Assembly: GCA_016550405.1 (NCBI GenBank)
Contig: JABXGX010000024.1
Span: forward strand, 1-8,505
DNA: 8,505 bases
From: an archaeon
GTDB lineage: Archaea; Asgardarchaeota; Hermodarchaeia; Hermodarchaeales; Hermodarchaeaceae
Direction of reading: 5' to 3'
Part shown: piece after piece, positions 6,801 to 8,505 of the stretch
How positions within the stretch are numbered: the first letter of the stretch is position 1
Layout of the letters: the number at the start of each line of letters is the position of its first letter
Position numbers and translations under genes: made by a program
Notes under the pieces: model-generated
Told to the model about the DNA's origin: nothing
Databases searched by the model: none
The model's input: only the letters and a program-made list of their open reading frames with translations

Positions 6801-8505
6801 CGCGAAAATTTTGAAACCTCAATTAACGACCCTCCTGAAATCCAGCGGAAAAGAGGTCATTGAAACTTATCGAACAAAAATGACGAACGAGCAGATATCA
6901 ATGGAAGTGCAAGCAGAAGCAGCCTTTCAAACTACACTTGAGAAACAACTCCGCAGTCAACTTCAACCAAAGATTCGAGAAGCTTCAGCAACCCAAAATC
7001 CCCTAATCAGCGAATCTATTACGAACTTTGAATCAAATCTCGGCGAAAAGCTAAGAAGATTTGATTCAGATACTCGAGAATATGTTGAAAAGTACTGGTT
7101 ACCTCTTACAAAATTCATCGACGAATTTTCATCTTCAGTAGTGGCCAACCTCACTGCTCTCAACACCGCCTGTGGAACAGCAATCGATCAAGCAACGGTG
7201 AATCTAAATGCAAGTCTCTCAAATTTCGTTGATGTTACAGCCAATCTCTTAACAACAACCATACAGATCTTCGACCGAGAAAAAAACACAATAAAGGAAC
7301 AAGTCACTCAAGGCTTTTCTGAAATGCGAGAAGATTGTCTCGCTCAGCTTCAAGAAACCCAAGTGCTCTTCGAAACAGCAGGAACAGATATCGCTGCACA
7401 ACGATCGGCAACTAATGAGAAAATCGCCACTATGTCAAGTGAAATCGAGAATACTACAGACTTGAATCTAACAGCTATTCGAGAGGGAGCAGATTCTTTT
7501 GTTGAAACAATTCGAAACGAATTACAAACCCAAGAAGGTCGCGTCAATGATTTGAAGAACACCATCCAAGATCTTATCCATGAACAAGGTACCACCCAAA
7601 TTCAAACGGTAGGTCGTATCCAAGAACAATTAGAAAACTTCTCACAGACACAGATACCAAAAGCGCGGAATATCATCGAGACAATCGGGAATACCTACAA
7701 TGCTAGAATAGAAGAGCAAAGAGCGGCGATTAATCAACTATTAGAAGGATTTTCTGTCACGTTATCACAGGAAACTGATGATTATGTGACAATATTAGAA
7801 CAGGAACTAATCCAGTTACAGTCAACCATCTCAAAATTAGTAGAGAAGATTGGAGAGACTAGTAAAACCATTGATACGGAATTAAATGCACAAATCGACT
7901 CATGCAAAGAAAACCTGCTTGAAGCAATACAAAACCAACATACGACCCTTAGCACAAACACCACTTCCACATTTAAATCACTTATCGAACAATCACGGGA
8001 AGGCCAAACACAGCTCCTAGACAATTTAACGCAGATAACAGAAGAAGGAAAGGAGTTTCTTGACCAGAACCAAGTTGAACTCACAACAACAATAAAGAGT
8101 ACGCTTAATGAACTCCTTTCGGAGAACGATCAGACATACGAAGTACAACTAAACGAACTAAAGACCAAAACGCAAATTATTAGCTCACGTTTTGAAGAAA
8201 ATCTGTCTACAGCATGCGACAAACTGTTAGGGTCCACCGACCAGCTTTTAGAATCACTAACTACTTTATTGACCAATTCTGACACTGAACTAAGCAAGCT
8301 CTTCTTGGATACCACTGGAGCAATTGAGGAAGCTAGGCAGACTTTCCAAACTCAAATCAGCCAAGAAGTGGAAACCGCCTTGCAAAGCCAAACAAAGACA
8401 ATTAATTTAACTGAAAGCCGATTGACCCGAGCCAACCAAGATAGCATTCGACGGACAACAGATAGCTTACAAAATTTCAAAGCTACTGCCCTAAAAGATC
8501 TTCAA
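3871..8505 (+). CDS. Giant TrmB-type winged-helix protein with very long coiled-coil/repeat region (3' end beyond window)
   Basis: I know of no named family for the full architecture. The frame is open for 1,545 codons from TTG 3871 to the window edge without a stop. Residues 1-42 are a polar leader and ~43-104 a TrmB-like winged helix-turn-helix. From ~110 onward the protein is almost entirely predicted helix, rich in Gln, Thr, Glu, Ser, Asn and Leu, with few Gly, Cys or Trp and no hydrophobic stretch long enough to cross a membrane. T428-P-W-P-P432 breaks the helix. A basic cluster (R515, R516, K518, R519, R520, R522) precedes residues 615-1105, which carry nine ~55-residue repeats. The effector-binding domain usual in TrmB regulators does not follow the winged helix. 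No ATPase motif, MCP signalling hairpin or signal peptide was seen. The coding strand is strikingly G-poor. It is probably cytoplasmic and DNA-bound; a scaffold, nucleoid or cytoskeletal-tether role is a guess. Gene and domain calls are secure, function unknown. Confidence 0.9.
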   Translation, partial: MTPKEDTTKTPVVAPKQDRAAQCATPINISAELLTALQSRFKLTESESRAYTSLLVMGQLTADEVSNYSGIPMVKATTVIDALEKKQLIKSLPGVVTRYRAFAPYKELADEVQAFTKDTEKSWKELQKLQTQTLSEIHNELQSMTRQTRNALENLNERQGIALNEAAMATNIVLNNVAENLQKSLDNLSSSSETEITNQSMQSQQSLDNLIQEGISHLEDTQKLALEDATQAMSAHQEETKQWISATADQLIAQSDDLSHQVKSHFEDANNLFHRNVDSGIKAITSEITSQKEGISELTEETVSSYITTLESYTQELQQVLDVLQRENTQVLTKHSQALTTQVRDTWTQRVQALDDLLAELNKATRLESRRLGQQKNKAVTTIESTIKSNRNAALQSIETLFHDLKKTHNHSSLELRRLHKETEATVTPWPPSSLDFAQLTKIKTSTASLMEQVRTEQDKLLESSSQAIGIEIRDSYLAQLLEVQNQLQALIKESKTQQSNLSENFKSIADQVGRRLKRRLRTIQKTAEAFLSDFQTKVELQEQQNRTLSKQIQKLLSSESTSANKALETTEKQLSDYARTRLRQAQSTIKKSTQENLAQVTKTQTLVEKQIRSFQAAMKKINGETEAELRNELATLEKIMRQYSEGIESTTEKMQVEQNLSIETAIGSYQPTVAERQELRDNAISKAIRSLTTKLEKRDQTVATGLYKILADEIPIIALSALKEYQTTLEKKVKGALKLIEEATEAEIPNQLSETTLEALNSIITQSLAKELDDISNSYQEFLSTQQTHQDQLSETALTLAQDEFIESLGQGIAKSNKVTADAIQAQLKPIIRDCKTKISRQTRREKQISKIVQATYEKIKALSKTTLAKVTKTKRDKFAKELQTIFQSFRTQLEKQTNRDEQITGIFESSLTRLEELPETIFAETAQPQLDNQLSNLLAILVDYQSALKRQHLTNTKEITNEFQSHLKRFLQTNCAKILKPQLTTLLKSSGKEVIETYRTKMTNEQISMEVQAEAAFQTTLEKQLRSQLQPKIREASATQNPLISESITNFESNLGEKLRRFDSDTREYVEKYWLPLTKFIDEFSSSVVANLTALNTACGTAIDQATVNLNASLSNFVDVTANLLTTTIQIFDREKNTIKEQVTQGFSEMREDCLAQLQETQVLFETAGTDIAAQRSATNEKIATMSSEIENTTDLNLTAIREGADSFVETIRNELQTQEGRVNDLKNTIQDLIHEQGTTQIQTVGRIQEQLENFSQTQIPKARNIIETIGNTYNARIEEQRAAINQLLEGFSVTLSQETDDYVTILEQELIQLQSTISKLVEKIGETSKTIDTELNAQIDSCKENLLEAIQNQHTTLSTNTTSTFKSLIEQSREGQTQLLDNLTQITEEGKEFLDQNQVELTTTIKSTLNELLSENDQTYEVQLNELKTKTQIISSRFEENLSTACDKLLGSTDQLLESLTTLLTNSDTELSKLFLDTTGAIEEARQTFQTQISQEVETALQSQTKTINLTESRLTRANQDSIRRTTDSLQNFKATALKDLQ
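3997..4182 (+). other. TrmB-like winged helix-turn-helix domain (residues 43-104 of the giant protein)
   Basis: LTESESRAYTSLLVMG (43-58) matches the first helix of the TrmB family (compare LTxxEaxvYxaLLxxG). TADEVSNYSGIP (61-72) is the second helix and turn, and MVKATTVIDALEKKQLI (73-89) the recognition helix. SLPGVVTRYRAFAP (91-104) is the beta wing, with the usual aromatic-Arg-Ala-x-x-Pro ending. TrmB-type domains bind double-stranded DNA as dimers and are largely archaeal transcription regulators. The continuing helix after 110 would hold two such domains together if it forms a parallel coiled coil. That last point is inference. Confidence 0.85.
5713..7185 (+). repeat. Nine tandem degenerate ~55-residue protein repeats in the giant protein
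   Basis: Units begin at residues 615, 670, 726, 780, 836, 891, 946, 1000 and 1053, at intervals of 55, 56, 54, 56, 55, 55, 54 and 53. Each opens with an aromatic (Cys in one), preceded by a small polar or acidic residue and followed by Gln, Lys, Arg or Glu, with a hydrophobic residue four positions on. Examples are SYQEFLSTQ, DCKTKISRQ, SFRTQLEKQ, DYQSALKRQ and TYRTKMTNE. A hydrophobic residue usually sits three before the aromatic, and Gln recurs at the eighth position. Prolines appear mainly in the second half of units, suggesting helix breaks or hairpins. The repeat is visible in protein, not DNA, so it is old and diverged. A match at 535 (FQTKVELQ) and a weaker one at 477 may extend it. 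Confidence 0.65.

Noticed and set aside
6345..8315. Minus-strand frames at 6345-6530, 6963-7166, 7350-7595, 7782-8084 and 8130-8315
   Set aside because: Their translations are Ser/Val/Phe/Leu-rich, as expected when Gln/Glu/Lys/Thr-rich coiled coil is read antisense. They have no ribosome sites or domains.
4200..8505. Methyl-accepting chemotaxis protein or SMC/Rad50-type ATPase
   Set aside because: No MCP hairpin signature, transmembrane helix, Walker A or ABC signature is visible; similarity would rest only on coiled-coil composition.
1..8505. CRISPR array, insertion sequence or long direct DNA repeats
   Set aside because: No regularly spaced identical repeats, terminal inverted repeats or transposase were seen. 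The 55-residue periodicity is a diverged protein repeat without DNA identity.

Overview
The window looks like archaeal chromosomal DNA of moderate-to-low GC. The clues are AGGTGA-type Shine-Dalgarno sites, a TrmB-family winged helix, and metabolic enzymes of a kind common in heterotrophic archaea. An Asgard-like lineage would fit a very long coiled-coil protein fused to an archaeal winged helix. That placement is inference; no marker gene in the window settles it.

Layout. The left edge (687 to 1, minus strand) holds the first 229 codons of an acyl-CoA dehydrogenase that runs off the window. A divergent intergenic region separates it from a plus-strand pair. The first of the pair is an aldehyde dehydrogenase superfamily enzyme (922-2505, frame open back to 751), with its Asn/Glu/Cys catalytic residues in place. 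About 80 bases later comes a class V PLP-dependent aminotransferase of the alanine-glyoxylate/serine-pyruvate type (2587-3750). The three enzymes would fit a catabolic module acting on amino-acid or short acyl carbon (2-oxo acid, aldehyde, acyl-CoA), but no substrate can be assigned.

After a 120-base gap the rest of the window, 3871-8505, is one uninterrupted reading frame of 1,545 codons with neither a stop nor its end in view. It begins at TTG behind a perfectly spaced AGGTGA. The first ~105 residues contain a TrmB-type winged helix-turn-helix. Everything after is Gln/Thr/Glu/Ser/Leu-rich predicted helix and coiled coil with no membrane segment. Within it I find a degenerate protein repeat of about 55 residues. 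Nine consecutive units start at residues 615, 670, 726, 780, 836, 891, 946, 1000 and 1053, each marked by an aromatic (or Cys) after a small polar or acidic residue, with a hydrophobic residue four positions later. Related markers occur outside the core, some at intervals of 44, 55 or 66 residues. This giant DNA-binding-domain/coiled-coil protein, with its unrecognised repeat, is the main novelty of the window. Its function is unknown; a DNA-anchored scaffold or chromosome-organising fibre is a hypothesis only.

I see no tRNA, rRNA, CRISPR array, insertion sequence or phage-type gene.
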